Assembly: GCF_018070025.1 (NCBI RefSeq)
Contig: NZ_JAGPYQ010000001.1
Span: 2,232,001-2,296,000 of the forward strand
Origin: Streptomyces liliiviolaceus
Lineage (GTDB): Bacteria > Actinomycetota > Actinomycetes > Streptomycetales > Streptomycetaceae
DNA: 64,000 nt
Direction of reading: 5' to 3'
The notes below the pieces were generated by a model. That model was given only the letters and a program-made list of their open reading frames with translations, had not been told where the DNA came from and did no database searches. A program made the position numbers and the translations under genes. Of the stretch, positions 53,433 to 61,767 are shown piece after piece; position 1 is the stretch's first letter, and the number at the start of each line of letters is the position of its first letter.

Positions 53433-54728
53433 GTGACGCCAGACACCCCCGCGGACACCCCCGCCCAGGACCCTGACCGCACCATCGAGACCGTCTTCCG
53501 GATGGAGTCGCCCCGCATCATCGCCGGGGTCGCACGCATCGTGCGGGACGTCGGGATCGCGGAGGAACTGGCGCAGGACGCGCTGGTCGCGGCGCTGGAG
53601 CAGTGGCCCGAGGACGGGGTGCCGGACAATCCCGGGGCCTGGCTCATGGCCACCGCCAAGCACCGGGCGATCGACCTCGTACGGCGGCGCGAGCGGTACG
53701 CCCGCAAGCTGGCGGAGATGGGGCGCGACCTGGAGACGTCCGGGCCGCGGAGCCATCTCGACGAACCCGCCGATCCCGACGACATCGACGACGACCTGCT
53801 GCGGCTCGTCTTCACCGCCTGCCACCCCGTGCTGTCCGCCGAGGCCAGGATCGCCCTCACCCTGCGGCTGCTCGGCGGGCTGACCACCGTCGAGATCGCC
53901 CGCGCCTTCCTCACGCCCGAGAAGACCCTCGCCCAGCGCATCGTGCGCGCCAAACGGACGCTCGCCGCGAAGGGCATTCCCTTCGAGGTGCCGTACGGGC
54001 CCGAACGCGAGGCCCGGCTCGGTTCCGTGCTGGAGGTCATCTACCTGATCTTCAACGAGGGGTACGCCGCCACGGCCGGGGACGACTGGCTGCGGCCCGC
54101 GCTCTGCGAGGACGCGCTGCGGCTCGCGCGGGTGCTGGCCGAGTTGATGCCCAAGGAGCCCGAAGTGCACGGGCTGGCCGCTCTGTTGGAGCTGCAGGCG
54201 TCGCGGTCGGCCGCGCGGACCGGGCCCGCGGGGGAGCCCGTGCTGCTCAAGGACCAGAGCCGGGCGCGGTGGAACCGGGTGCTCGTCCGGCGGGGGTTCG
54301 CCGCGCTGGGGCGGGCGGAGGCGGTGTCCTCGGGGGGTGGGCCGGGGCCGTACGTGCTGCAGGCCGCCATCGCCGCGTGCCATGCGCACGCGCTTACGTA
54401 CGCGGAGACCGACTGGGGGCGGATCGTCACGCTCTACGGGATGCTCGCCGTGCGGGCGCCGTCGCCGGTCGTCGAACTGAACCGGGCCGTCGCCGTGTCG
54501 ATGGCCGAGGGGCCGGGGGCGGCGCTGGCCCTGGTGGACGCGCTCGTGGGGGAACCGGCTCTGCGCGACTACCACTTGCTGCCGAGTGTCCGGGGGGACC
54601 TGTTGGTACGGCTCGGCCGTACGGACGAGGCGGCGCGGGAGTTCACCCGGGCGGCGGGGCTCGCCCGCAACGAGCGTGAGCGGACGTTCTTGCTGACGCG
54701 AGCGCAGGAGTGCGGTTCGCTCCGCTGA
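53433..54728 (+). CDS. ECF42-group RNA polymerase sigma factor
   Basis: 431 aa, much longer than the usual ECF size. Sigma-2 (about 20-90; EELAQDALVAALEQWPEDG, NPGAWLMATAKHRAIDLVRR) and sigma-4 (ALTLRLLGGLTTVEIARAFL) are followed by about 230 residues of helical, TPR-like C-terminal extension (EVIYLIFNEGYAATAGDDWL, RLGRTDEAAREFTRAAGLAR). No anti-sigma factor is next to it, as is typical for this group. GTG start. Partner and likely target is the DGPF gene upstream. Confidence 0.92.
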   Translation: MTPDTPADTPAQDPDRTIETVFRMESPRIIAGVARIVRDVGIAEELAQDALVAALEQWPEDGVPDNPGAWLMATAKHRAIDLVRRRERYARKLAEMGRDLETSGPRSHLDEPADPDDIDDDLLRLVFTACHPVLSAEARIALTLRLLGGLTTVEIARAFLTPEKTLAQRIVRAKRTLAAKGIPFEVPYGPEREARLGSVLEVIYLIFNEGYAATAGDDWLRPALCEDALRLARVLAELMPKEPEVHGLAALLELQASRSAARTGPAGEPVLLKDQSRARWNRVLVRRGFAALGRAEAVSSGGGPGPYVLQAAIAACHAHALTYAETDWGRIVTLYGMLAVRAPSPVVELNRAVAVSMAEGPGAALALVDALVGEPALRDYHLLPSVRGDLLVRLGRTDEAAREFTRAAGLARNERERTFLLTRAQECGSLR

Positions 54729-54759
54729 GGGGGGACCGACGATCTTACGGGTGCGACCC

Positions 54760-55062
54760 GGTGGGGGCTGGCCGCGCAGTTCCCCGCGCCCCTGGGGGTG
54801 GGTACCGGGCCGTCTTATGGGTGCGGCCCGGTGGGGGTCACCCGCGCAGTTCCCCGCGCCCCTAAAGACTCGGCTGCGCCCTCGCTCCCTAAGGGGCGCG
54901 GGGAACTGCGCGAGCAACCACGACGTGCCCGCACCCGTAAGACGGCCGTTCTCCCCACCCCCTGAGGGGCGCGGGGAACGGCGCGATCAGCCACGGCGTG
55001 CCCGCACTCGTAAGACGGCCGACACCCCACCCCCCTAAGGGGCGCGGGGAACGGCGCAACAA
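54760..55062. repeat. Large intergenic repeat cluster, 5 cores in both orientations
   Basis: Forward cores at 54780 and 54850; reverse cores at 54893, 54966 and 55039. The pair 54850/54893 is an inverted repeat with about 20-bp arms (GCGCAGTTCCCCGCGCCCCT and its complement), able to fold as a long hairpin. It fills the gap between the sigma gene and the M19-like gene. No gene is seen in 54729-55185. Confidence 0.9.
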
Positions 55063-55185
55063 GCCCCCACCCACAAGCCCCGCACGGGACGCCCGTCGCT
55101 CGAACGGCTCTTTCGCCGTGAAGGTGGGGCGGGGCCGTGGCACGGTGGAGCCACCTGTCGGCACCACCGGACCCCGGAGCCTCGT

Positions 55186-56310
55186 ATGGCCGATCTGCAG
55201 GACGAACTGCACTCCACCGCAGAGGTCGGGGACCTGGACCTGGACCACCCCGAGCCGCTGAGCGGCGCGTTCGAGCCGCCGCCCGTCGCGGCCGCGCCCG
55301 GCACCGACCCCCTGGCCCGCGCCCACACCCTCCTCGCCGCCCACCCCGTCGCGGACGGCTACAGCGGCCTCCCCTGGGCCCTGCGCCGCCTGTCCTGGTA
55401 CGACCTCGAACTCGGCGAGAGCGCGGTCGACACGGACGTACCCCGGCTCCGTGAGGGCCACGTGGGAGCGCTGTTCTGGTCGCTGCACCTGCCCGGGGGC
55501 CTGGCCGGCGAACGGGCCGTCGGCGCCACGCTGGAACAGCTCGACCTCGTGAAGACCGTCGTCGCCGCGCATCCGGAGGGCCTGCGCATGGCCCACAGCG
55601 CGGCCCAGGTCACGGACGCCAGGAACTGCGGGCGGGTCGCCGTCCTGCTCGGCCCGGCGGGCGCGGCCGCGCTGGACGACTCGCTGGGCATCCTGCGCGC
55701 GCTGCACGCCCTCGGCCTGCGCGTCCTCACCCTCTCCGGCGCCTCCTGGGCCGGTGAGAACGGGCTGACCCGGTTCGGCGAGGAGGTCGTGCGCGAGATG
55801 AACCGGATCGGTGTCGTCGCCGATCTCTCCGGTGCCTCGGACGCCACCGTCCGCCGTGCCCTCACCATCTCCAAGGCCCCGGTGATGTGCACCCGCTCCG
55901 CCGCCCGCGCCCTGCGCCCGCACCCGTCGAACCTCCCCGACGACGTCCTCGTCGAACTCGGCGCCACCCAGGGCCTGTGCCTGGTCCCGCTGACCGCCGA
56001 GCAGACGGGCCCCACGGTCCGGGACGTCGCCGACCACCTGGACCACGTACGGGAACTCGCGGGACCGGGGTGCGTCGGCCTCTCGGGGACGTACGACTCC
56101 GGGGCCGCGCACCCGCAGGACCTGTCCGACGCGTCGGGCTATCCGCGGCTGGTCGCCGAACTCCTCGGCCGCGGCTGGTCCGAGACCGACCTGGCCCTGC
56201 TCACCTGGGGCAACGTCCAACGCGTCCTGCGCACCGCGGACTTCACCTCCCGCGCCGCCCGGCAGCGCCGCGAGCCGTCCATGGCGCGGATCGCCGAACT
56301 CGACGGCTAG
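55186..56310 (+). CDS. Membrane-dipeptidase-like (M19) protein lacking metal ligands
   Basis: 374 aa. Overall M19 (renal dipeptidase) alignment is good: DGYSGLPW, VGALFWSLHLP, LTRFGEEVVREMNRIGVV, APVMCTRSAARAL. But the metal ligands of the family are replaced: HxD reads Y59 and G61, the bridging Glu is Ala158, DLSH reads DLSG (G216), SHSSAR reads TRSAAR (Arg237), and the first Asp of DFDG reads Thr in SGTYDSG. It cannot be a normal metallodipeptidase. The frame is intact over the full length, so a maintained non-catalytic or altered role is likely. Confidence 0.85.
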   Translation: MADLQDELHSTAEVGDLDLDHPEPLSGAFEPPPVAAAPGTDPLARAHTLLAAHPVADGYSGLPWALRRLSWYDLELGESAVDTDVPRLREGHVGALFWSLHLPGGLAGERAVGATLEQLDLVKTVVAAHPEGLRMAHSAAQVTDARNCGRVAVLLGPAGAAALDDSLGILRALHALGLRVLTLSGASWAGENGLTRFGEEVVREMNRIGVVADLSGASDATVRRALTISKAPVMCTRSAARALRPHPSNLPDDVLVELGATQGLCLVPLTAEQTGPTVRDVADHLDHVRELAGPGCVGLSGTYDSGAAHPQDLSDASGYPRLVAELLGRGWSETDLALLTWGNVQRVLRTADFTSRAARQRREPSMARIAELDG

Positions 56311-56356
56311 GACGTCCGCGAGGCGCGCCGGGAACCGCGCGGGACCGGCGGGGCGG

Positions 56357-56722
56357 TCAGCAGGCGCACAGGCAGAACGGATGGCCGGCCGGGTCGGCGT
56401 ACACCCGCCAGCCGCGCCGCCGGTCCTCCGCGTCGAGCACCTTCGCGCCCAGCGCCAGCACCTCCTTCTCCGCCGCGTCCAGGTCCTCGACCGTGAGGTC
56501 CAGATGGACCTGCTGCGAGGCGTCCGCCGCGGGCCACTTCGGCGGTACGTACCCGGGCGCGGCCTGGAAGGCCAGCGTCCCGCCCTCCGGCAGCCGCAGA
56601 TCGACCCACCTGCCGTCCCCCTCGGCCTCGACGGTGCCGCCGAGCACCCCGGCGTAGAACGCGGCGAGCGCGCCCGGGTCGGGACAGTCCAGGGCGACGG
56701 CGCCCAGCTTGGCGAGAGCCAT
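56357..56722 (-). CDS. VOC-family (glyoxalase/bleomycin-resistance fold) protein
   Basis: 121 aa: LGAVALDCPDPGALAAFYAG, GYVPPKWPAADASQQVHLDL, then RRRGWRVYADPAGHPFCLC. The fold is a two-module beta-alpha-beta barrel. Metal ligands of glyoxalase I are not evident in full; H in VHLDL and the two late Cys-rich residues (CLCAC) are seen. ATG 56722; substrate unknown. Confidence 0.8.
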   Translation of the reverse strand: MALAKLGAVALDCPDPGALAAFYAGVLGGTVEAEGDGRWVDLRLPEGGTLAFQAAPGYVPPKWPAADASQQVHLDLTVEDLDAAEKEVLALGAKVLDAEDRRRGWRVYADPAGHPFCLCAC

Positions 56723-56746
56723 GGCTCTTCCTCCTCGGTTCGGTGC

Positions 56747-56879
56747 GTTACCTCATGAAAGGTTCATCCAGTAACCGTTACCGCATGCTGCCCCATTGAA
56801 GGTAACGGCGCAAGGGTGGCGTGAAACGTGCTTCAAGGTCATTTATTTCGATGGACGCCTCATGTGTCTCTCCGGTAAC
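56747..56879. promoter_or_regulatory. Cluster of GTTACC/GGTAAC motifs
   Basis: Five half-sites occur in the divergent gap: GTTACC 56747, GTAACCGTTACC 56771-56782 (containing the perfect GTAAC-C-GTTAC), GGTAAC 56801 and GGTAAC 56874. GTTACC is uncommon elsewhere in this window by eye. It may bind a regulator of the VOC gene, the secreted protein gene, or both. Confidence 0.4.
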
Positions 56880-56954
56880 TTGCCGCCGGGGGATGATCAT
56901 TTGGGCCCCCTTTCCATCGCTGACCTTTCGTTTCTTGTCGTAGGGGGACCTTTG

Positions 56955-57380
56955 ATGAAGAAGTCACGACTCGGCGCGCTCGCCATGGCGACCGCCGGAA
57001 CCGTCGCCATGGTGGGCCTGTCCACCGGTACGGCCCACGCGGGCGTCGCGGGCTACAACCTCTGCGCCCAGGCCACCGGCTCCGCGGCCAACTCGCTGTG
57101 TCTGTACTACAACTCCAACCAGGAGGGCTCCTTCGCGGCGTTCACCAGGAACGTCGCCGACCTGGACCCGTGGATCTTCGGCCACATCGGCACCCCCAAC
57201 AGCGCCGGCCAGGGCCAGGGCGTCAAGAACAACGCCGCGAGCGCCGCCAACCCGGGCAGCAACTGCTGGCGCGTGTACTTCAACAGCAACTACGCCGGCG
57301 CCTCCGACTACATCGGCGACCACGGCTACCGGCAGCTCACCGCGACGTACAACGACAACGCCTCCGTGAAGGCCTGCTGA
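56955..57380 (+). CDS. Secreted small protein, peptidase inhibitor I36-like
   Basis: 141 aa with a Sec signal peptide (about 1-29, ending STGTAHA). The mature part has conserved NLCAQATGSAANSLCLYYNS, GQGQGVKNNAASA and VYFNSNYAGASDYIG, with paired cysteines, matching the I36/beta-gamma-crystallin-like secreted family of actinomycetes. ATG 56955 after a GGGGGACC ribosome binding site; the longer open frame upstream has no signal. Inhibitory activity is inferred from the family only. Confidence 0.75.
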   Translation: MKKSRLGALAMATAGTVAMVGLSTGTAHAGVAGYNLCAQATGSAANSLCLYYNSNQEGSFAAFTRNVADLDPWIFGHIGTPNSAGQGQGVKNNAASAANPGSNCWRVYFNSNYAGASDYIGDHGYRQLTATYNDNASVKAC

Positions 57381-57386
57381 CAGCCG

Positions 57387-58349
57387 ATGCGACGACCACT
57401 CCCGCGGGCCACGCCCGCCGTGGCGCTGCTCTCCGCCCTCGCCGCGGGACTGATCGGCGGCTGTTCGGCGGGTGACACGCCGGACGACCCGAAGAGCCCC
57501 GGCCCCGGCCCGGCGACGGCCGGGGCCGACGCGCTCGGCTTCACCCCCCGCCGCCTCGATCTCCCGGTGTACGACTACCAGTTGAGCCCCGCCGAGCACG
57601 CCGAGGTGGCCACGGCGAAGAACCTCCTCGTCACCTCGTGCATGAAGCGCTACGGCTTCTCCTGGAGCGCGCCGGCCCCCACCGTGCCCCGCCAGGACCG
57701 CAGATACGGGGTCATCGACCGCCAGGCCGCCCTGCGCCACGGCTACCACCTGCTGCCCACGGACAGCTCGGCCCTGGGCGCGTCCGGCGCGGCCCCGGCC
57801 TCCCAGGAGGAGGCCGACGCCCTCTCCGGCGGGCAACTGCTCGACAGCGACACGGGCAGGTCGCAGCTCGCCGCCGGTTACCGGGAGCCGGTGAAGCGCG
57901 TCCGCGGCAAGGCGGTTCCGCCCGGTGGCTGCGCGCAGGAGGCCGAGCGCGAACTGCTGGGCAGGGACGACCTGAAGTCCGCGGCCGGCGTGGTCAGCCG
58001 GATCAACACCGGCTCGTTCAGCGAGTCCATGACCACCGGGGCCGTGAAGAAGGTCTTCGCCGCGTGGTCCTCGTGCATGGACGGGGCCGGGTACGACTTC
58101 GCCGACCCCCTCAAGAGCATCGGCTCCGCCGACCTGAGCACGCCCACCGCGTCCGCCGCCGAGAAGAAGCTCGCCGCCGCGGACGTCACCTGCAAGGAGT
58201 CGGTGGACCTCGTCGCCGTCTGGAGCCGCGCCGAGACGGCCGTCCAGAAGCGGATGATCCGGGAGGAGGCCGCGGCGACGACCGCGCAGCGCGCCGACAA
58301 CGCCGTAAGGCTCCGCAACGCGGCTGCGGTCATCGAGAAGTCCGGCTGA
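57387..58349 (+). CDS. Lipoprotein of unknown function
   Basis: 320 aa. Type-II signal peptide with lipobox LIGGC (Cys26), then a hydrophilic mature protein of about 290 residues with helical Ala/Glu/Lys-rich segments (AEREL, GAVKKVFAAWSSCMDGAGYD, LAAADVTCKESVDLV). Cys pairs near the middle and end suggest disulfides. No domain recognised. Starts 6 nt after the I36-like gene, so they may share a transcript. Confidence 0.8.
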   Translation: MRRPLPRATPAVALLSALAAGLIGGCSAGDTPDDPKSPGPGPATAGADALGFTPRRLDLPVYDYQLSPAEHAEVATAKNLLVTSCMKRYGFSWSAPAPTVPRQDRRYGVIDRQAALRHGYHLLPTDSSALGASGAAPASQEEADALSGGQLLDSDTGRSQLAAGYREPVKRVRGKAVPPGGCAQEAERELLGRDDLKSAAGVVSRINTGSFSESMTTGAVKKVFAAWSSCMDGAGYDFADPLKSIGSADLSTPTASAAEKKLAAADVTCKESVDLVAVWSRAETAVQKRMIREEAAATTAQRADNAVRLRNAAAVIEKSG

Positions 58350-58463
58350 CCCGCTGAGCCTTTGACCCGCTGACCCGCTGACCCGACGGGCCCGAGGGTA
58401 CGGCCCGCGGCGCGGGCGGGCGGCGGTTACCGCATGCCCCGCCCCGGGAGTAACGTCGCGGAC

Positions 58464-58964
58464 ATGAGTGAGCGCATGCCCGCACCCGGCGGCCTGGTCC
58501 TCATCCAGTCCCTGGTCAACACCCTCGACATCGAGTCGGGCGCCGACGCGCTCGACACGGCCGAGGGGCGGGCCCGGTTCGGGATCGGCGAGGACGGGAC
58601 ACAGAGCGCGCGCGAACTGCGCGAGTCGCTGCGCGTCGTGTGCCTGGCGCACGCCGGCCACCCCGCGCACCGCGAGGCGCCGCTGCTCGACGAACTGCTC
58701 GCGGCGGCCCCGCTCGTCGTCACGGTCGCCTCGGCCGACGGCTCGGCGGCCTTCCGGCCCGCGGATCCGGCCGCCCTGGCCTCCCGGGTGGCGGCGGCCG
58801 TCGCCGAGGCCCTCGCCGCCGGCACCTGGCTGCGGCTCAAGGCCTGCGAGGCACCGGACTGCCACTGGGCGTACTACGACCGCAGTCCGGCCGGCCGCGG
58901 CCGCTGGTGCTCGATGTCGGTCTGCGGCGCCCGGGCCAAGATGCGCCGCTACCGGGCCAAGTAG
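58464..58964 (+). CDS. CGNR zinc-finger (ABATE) family protein
   Basis: 166 aa from ATG 58464. The C-terminal zinc finger has CEAPDCHWAYYDRSPAGRGR and WCSMSVCGARAKMRRYRAK: four cysteines are present but the name-giving CGNR reads CGAR. The N-terminal part (LIQSLVNTLDIESGADALDT) is the ABATE-like domain. Probable DNA-binding regulator; ligand and targets unknown. Confidence 0.8.
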   Translation: MSERMPAPGGLVLIQSLVNTLDIESGADALDTAEGRARFGIGEDGTQSARELRESLRVVCLAHAGHPAHREAPLLDELLAAAPLVVTVASADGSAAFRPADPAALASRVAAAVAEALAAGTWLRLKACEAPDCHWAYYDRSPAGRGRWCSMSVCGARAKMRRYRAK

Positions 58965-59002
58965 GCGAGAAGCCGACACCCACCGGCCCCGGCGGGACGG
59001 CG

Positions 59003-60346
59003 TCAGGCCGTCGGGCGGCCCATCGCGCGGTACGTCCAGCCCGCCGCCCGCCACGCCGACGGGTCGAGCGCGTTGCGGCCGTCCAGGACCACGCGGTCCG
59101 CGGCGACCTCGCCCAGCGCCGCCGGGTCCAGCTCACGGAACTCGCGCCACTCGGTGAGGTGCAGGACGGCATGCGCCCCGCGTACGGCGTCCACGGCCGT
59201 CTCCGCGTAACCGAGCGTCGGGAAGAGACGGCGGGCGTTGTCCATGCCCTTGGGGTCGTAGACCGTGACCTGGCCGCCCTGGAGGTGGATCTGGCCCGCG
59301 ACGTTCAGCGCGGGGGAGTCCCGGACGTCGTCCGAGTCGGGCTTGAAGGTCGCGCCGAGCACCGCGATCCGCTTGCCGAGGAAGGAACTGCCGCCCAGCG
59401 CCTCCCGCGTCATCTCGACCATCTGGCCGCGGCGCCGCATGTTGATGGAGTCGATCTCGCGCAGGAAGGTGAGCGCCTGGTCGGCGCCCAGCTCGCCCGC
59501 GCGGGCCATGAACGCGCGGATGTCCTTGGGCAGGCAGCCGCCGCCGAAGCCGATGCCCGCGCGCAGGAACTTCTTCCCGATCCGGTCGTCGTGCCCGATC
59601 GCCTCGGCGAGCTTCACGACATCACCGCCGCCGGCCTCGCAGACCTCGGCCATCGCGTTGATGAACGAGATCTTGGTGGCGAGGAAGGAGTTCGCGGCGG
59701 TCTTCACCAGCTCGGCGGTCGGGAAGTCGGTCACCACGAAGGGCGTGCCCTCGGACAGCGGCGTCGCGTACACCTCGCGCAGCAGCTTCTCGGCGCGCTC
59801 GCTGCGGATACCGGCGACGATCCGGTCGGGGTGCAGGGTGTCCTGGACGGCGAAGCCCTCGCGCAGGAACTCCGGGTTCCAGGCCAGCTCGACGTCCTCG
59901 CCCGCGGGTGCCAGTCCGGTGAGTGTGCGGGCCAGCCGGTCGGCCGACCCGACGGGCACGGTGGACTTGCCGACGACCAGGGCGGGCCCGGTGAGGTGCG
60001 GCGCCAGCGAGGCGAAGGCGGCGTCGACGTACGACATGTCGCAGGCGTACTCGCCGTGCTTCTGCGGGGTGTTCACGCAGACGAAGTGGATGTCGCCGAA
60101 CTCCGCGACCTCGGCGAAGTCCATGGTGAACCGCAGCCGCCCGCTGGACCCCTCGATCCCGGCGACGTGCTTGCGCAGCAGCTCCTCAAGACCGGGCTCG
60201 TACATCGGGACCTCGCCCCGCTGGAGCATCTCGATCTTCTCGGGCACCACGTCCAGGCCCAGCACCTCGAAACCGAGCTCGGCCATGGCGGCGGCGTGCG
60301 TGGCGCCGAGATAGCCGGTGCCGATCACGGTGATCTTGAGGGCCAT
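59003..60346 (-). CDS. UDP-glucose 6-dehydrogenase (copy 2)
   Basis: 447 aa. MALKITVIGTGYLGATHAAA Rossmann start, PEFLREGFAVQDTLHPDRIV, GIGFGGGCLPKDIRAFMARA with the catalytic Cys, FKPDSDDVRDSPALNV. ATG 60346 with GGAG upstream; an open frame to 60469 lacks homology. Very close to copy 1 at 21565 in all motifs but differs in sequence and length, so not a recent duplication. Located next to an acyl-CoA dehydrogenase and an LCP gene rather than in a polysaccharide cassette. Confidence 0.93.
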   Translation of the reverse strand: MALKITVIGTGYLGATHAAAMAELGFEVLGLDVVPEKIEMLQRGEVPMYEPGLEELLRKHVAGIEGSSGRLRFTMDFAEVAEFGDIHFVCVNTPQKHGEYACDMSYVDAAFASLAPHLTGPALVVGKSTVPVGSADRLARTLTGLAPAGEDVELAWNPEFLREGFAVQDTLHPDRIVAGIRSERAEKLLREVYATPLSEGTPFVVTDFPTAELVKTAANSFLATKISFINAMAEVCEAGGGDVVKLAEAIGHDDRIGKKFLRAGIGFGGGCLPKDIRAFMARAGELGADQALTFLREIDSINMRRRGQMVEMTREALGGSSFLGKRIAVLGATFKPDSDDVRDSPALNVAGQIHLQGGQVTVYDPKGMDNARRLFPTLGYAETAVDAVRGAHAVLHLTEWREFRELDPAALGEVAADRVVLDGRNALDPSAWRAAGWTYRAMGRPTA

Positions 60347-60465
60347 GGGTGCTCCAGGAGGTAGCCGTCGGGTGCGCGGACAGAGCATAGTCGGGGCGTG
60401 CCGGAGCCCTTCACCGGGCAGATCCCCCCTGTCGGCAAGCTCACGTATCACTCGCGTGGGCGGGC

Positions 60466-60500
60466 GCATAAAATTTGGGTTACTTAACGGTAGTTAGCGT
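60466..60500 (+). promoter_or_regulatory. AT-rich leader with TAACGGTAGTTA inverted repeat
   Basis: A short AT-rich block (CATAAAATTTGGGTTACTTAA) ends at TAAC-GGTA-GTTA (60485-60496), 39 nt before the TTG start of the acyl-CoA dehydrogenase. It could be a TetR-type operator overlapping a promoter; the evidence is only positional. Confidence 0.3.
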
Positions 60501-60534
60501 CAGCGTCACTGCATCTTTGGGAGCGTGAGAGACC

Positions 60535-61692
60535 TTGGCCGGATCGGCTGATTTCGACCTGTACCGCCCGTCCGAGGAGCACGACATGCTCCGGGACGCG
60601 ATCCGCTCACTGGCCGAGGCGAAGATCGCGCCGCATGCCGCGGCCGTGGACGAGGAGGCCCGCTTCCCCCGGGAGGCCCTGGACGCGCTCGTCGCGGCCG
60701 ACCTGCACGCCGTGCACGTACCGGAGTCGTACGGCGGCACCGGCGCGGACGCGCTCGCCACGGTCATCGTGATCGAGGAGGTGGCGCGGGTCTGCGCGTC
60801 CTCGTCGCTGATCCCCGCGGTGAACAAGCTCGGCTCGCTGCCCGTCATCCTGTCGGGCTCCGAGGACCTGAAGAAGAAGTACATGACGCCGCTGGCCAAG
60901 GGCGACGGCATGTTCTCGTACTGCCTCTCCGAGCCGGACGCCGGCTCCGACGCGGCCGGCATGAAGACGAAGGCGGTCCGCGACGGCGACTTCTACGTCC
61001 TGGACGGCGTGAAGCGCTGGATCACCAACGCCGGCGAGTCCGAGTACTACACGGTGATGGCCGTGACCGACCCCACCAAGCGCTCGAAGGGCATCTCGGC
61101 CTTCGTCGTCGAGAAGTCCGACCCGGGCGTCTCCTTCGGCGCCCCGGAGCGCAAGCTCGGCATCAAGGGCAGCCCGACCCGCGAGGTCTACCTCGACAAC
61201 GTTCGCATCCCCGCCGACCGCATGATCGGCGAGGAGGGCACGGGCTTCGCCACCGCGATGAAGACCCTGGACCACACCCGCATCACGATCGCCGCGCAGG
61301 CGCTCGGCATCGCCCAGGGCGCGCTCGACTACGCCAAGGGGTACGTCCAGGAGCGCAAGCAGTTCGGCAAGCCGATCGCCGACTTCCAGGGCATCCAGTT
61401 CATGCTCGCCGACATGGCCATGAAGATCGAGGCCGCCCGCCAGCTCACGTACGCAGCCGCCGCCAAGTCCGAGCGCGGCGACAAGGACCTCACCTTCCAG
61501 GGCGCGGCGGCCAAGTGCTTCGCCTCCGACGTCGCCATGGAGGTCACCACGGACGCCGTCCAGCTCCTCGGCGGCTACGGCTACACCCGTGACTACCCGG
61601 TCGAGCGCATGATGCGCGATGCCAAGATCACGCAGATCTACGAGGGCACGAACCAGGTCCAGCGGATCGTGATGGCCCGCAACCTCCCGTAG
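60535..61692 (+). CDS. Acyl-CoA dehydrogenase
   Basis: FAD enzyme of fatty or branched-chain acyl-CoA oxidation. 385 aa: N-terminal helical domain, FAD/acyl motifs YCLSEPDAGSDAAGMKTKAV and RWITNAGESEYYTVMA, catalytic Glu region GGYGYTRDYPVERMMRDAKI then QIYEGTNQVQRIVMARNLP. TTG start after GGGAGCGTGAGAG. Substrate length is not readable; it is not part of an obvious beta-oxidation operon. Confidence 0.94.
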   Translation: MAGSADFDLYRPSEEHDMLRDAIRSLAEAKIAPHAAAVDEEARFPREALDALVAADLHAVHVPESYGGTGADALATVIVIEEVARVCASSSLIPAVNKLGSLPVILSGSEDLKKKYMTPLAKGDGMFSYCLSEPDAGSDAAGMKTKAVRDGDFYVLDGVKRWITNAGESEYYTVMAVTDPTKRSKGISAFVVEKSDPGVSFGAPERKLGIKGSPTREVYLDNVRIPADRMIGEEGTGFATAMKTLDHTRITIAAQALGIAQGALDYAKGYVQERKQFGKPIADFQGIQFMLADMAMKIEAARQLTYAAAAKSERGDKDLTFQGAAAKCFASDVAMEVTTDAVQLLGGYGYTRDYPVERMMRDAKITQIYEGTNQVQRIVMARNLP

Positions 61693-61711
61693 GCCGCCTC
61701 CCGCACCTGCA

Positions 61712-61748
61712 CGAGGGCCCCGGCAGCCACTGGCTGCCGGGGCCCTCG
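61712..61748. terminator. Bidirectional terminator
   Basis: CGAGGGCCCCGGCAGCCA (61712-61729) pairs with its perfect complement at 61731-61748. It sits between the convergent acyl-CoA dehydrogenase and LCP gene and can serve both strands; no T-run is needed for folding but one is absent. Confidence 0.8.
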
Positions 61749-61767
61749 CACGTGTGTCAGGTGCGGC

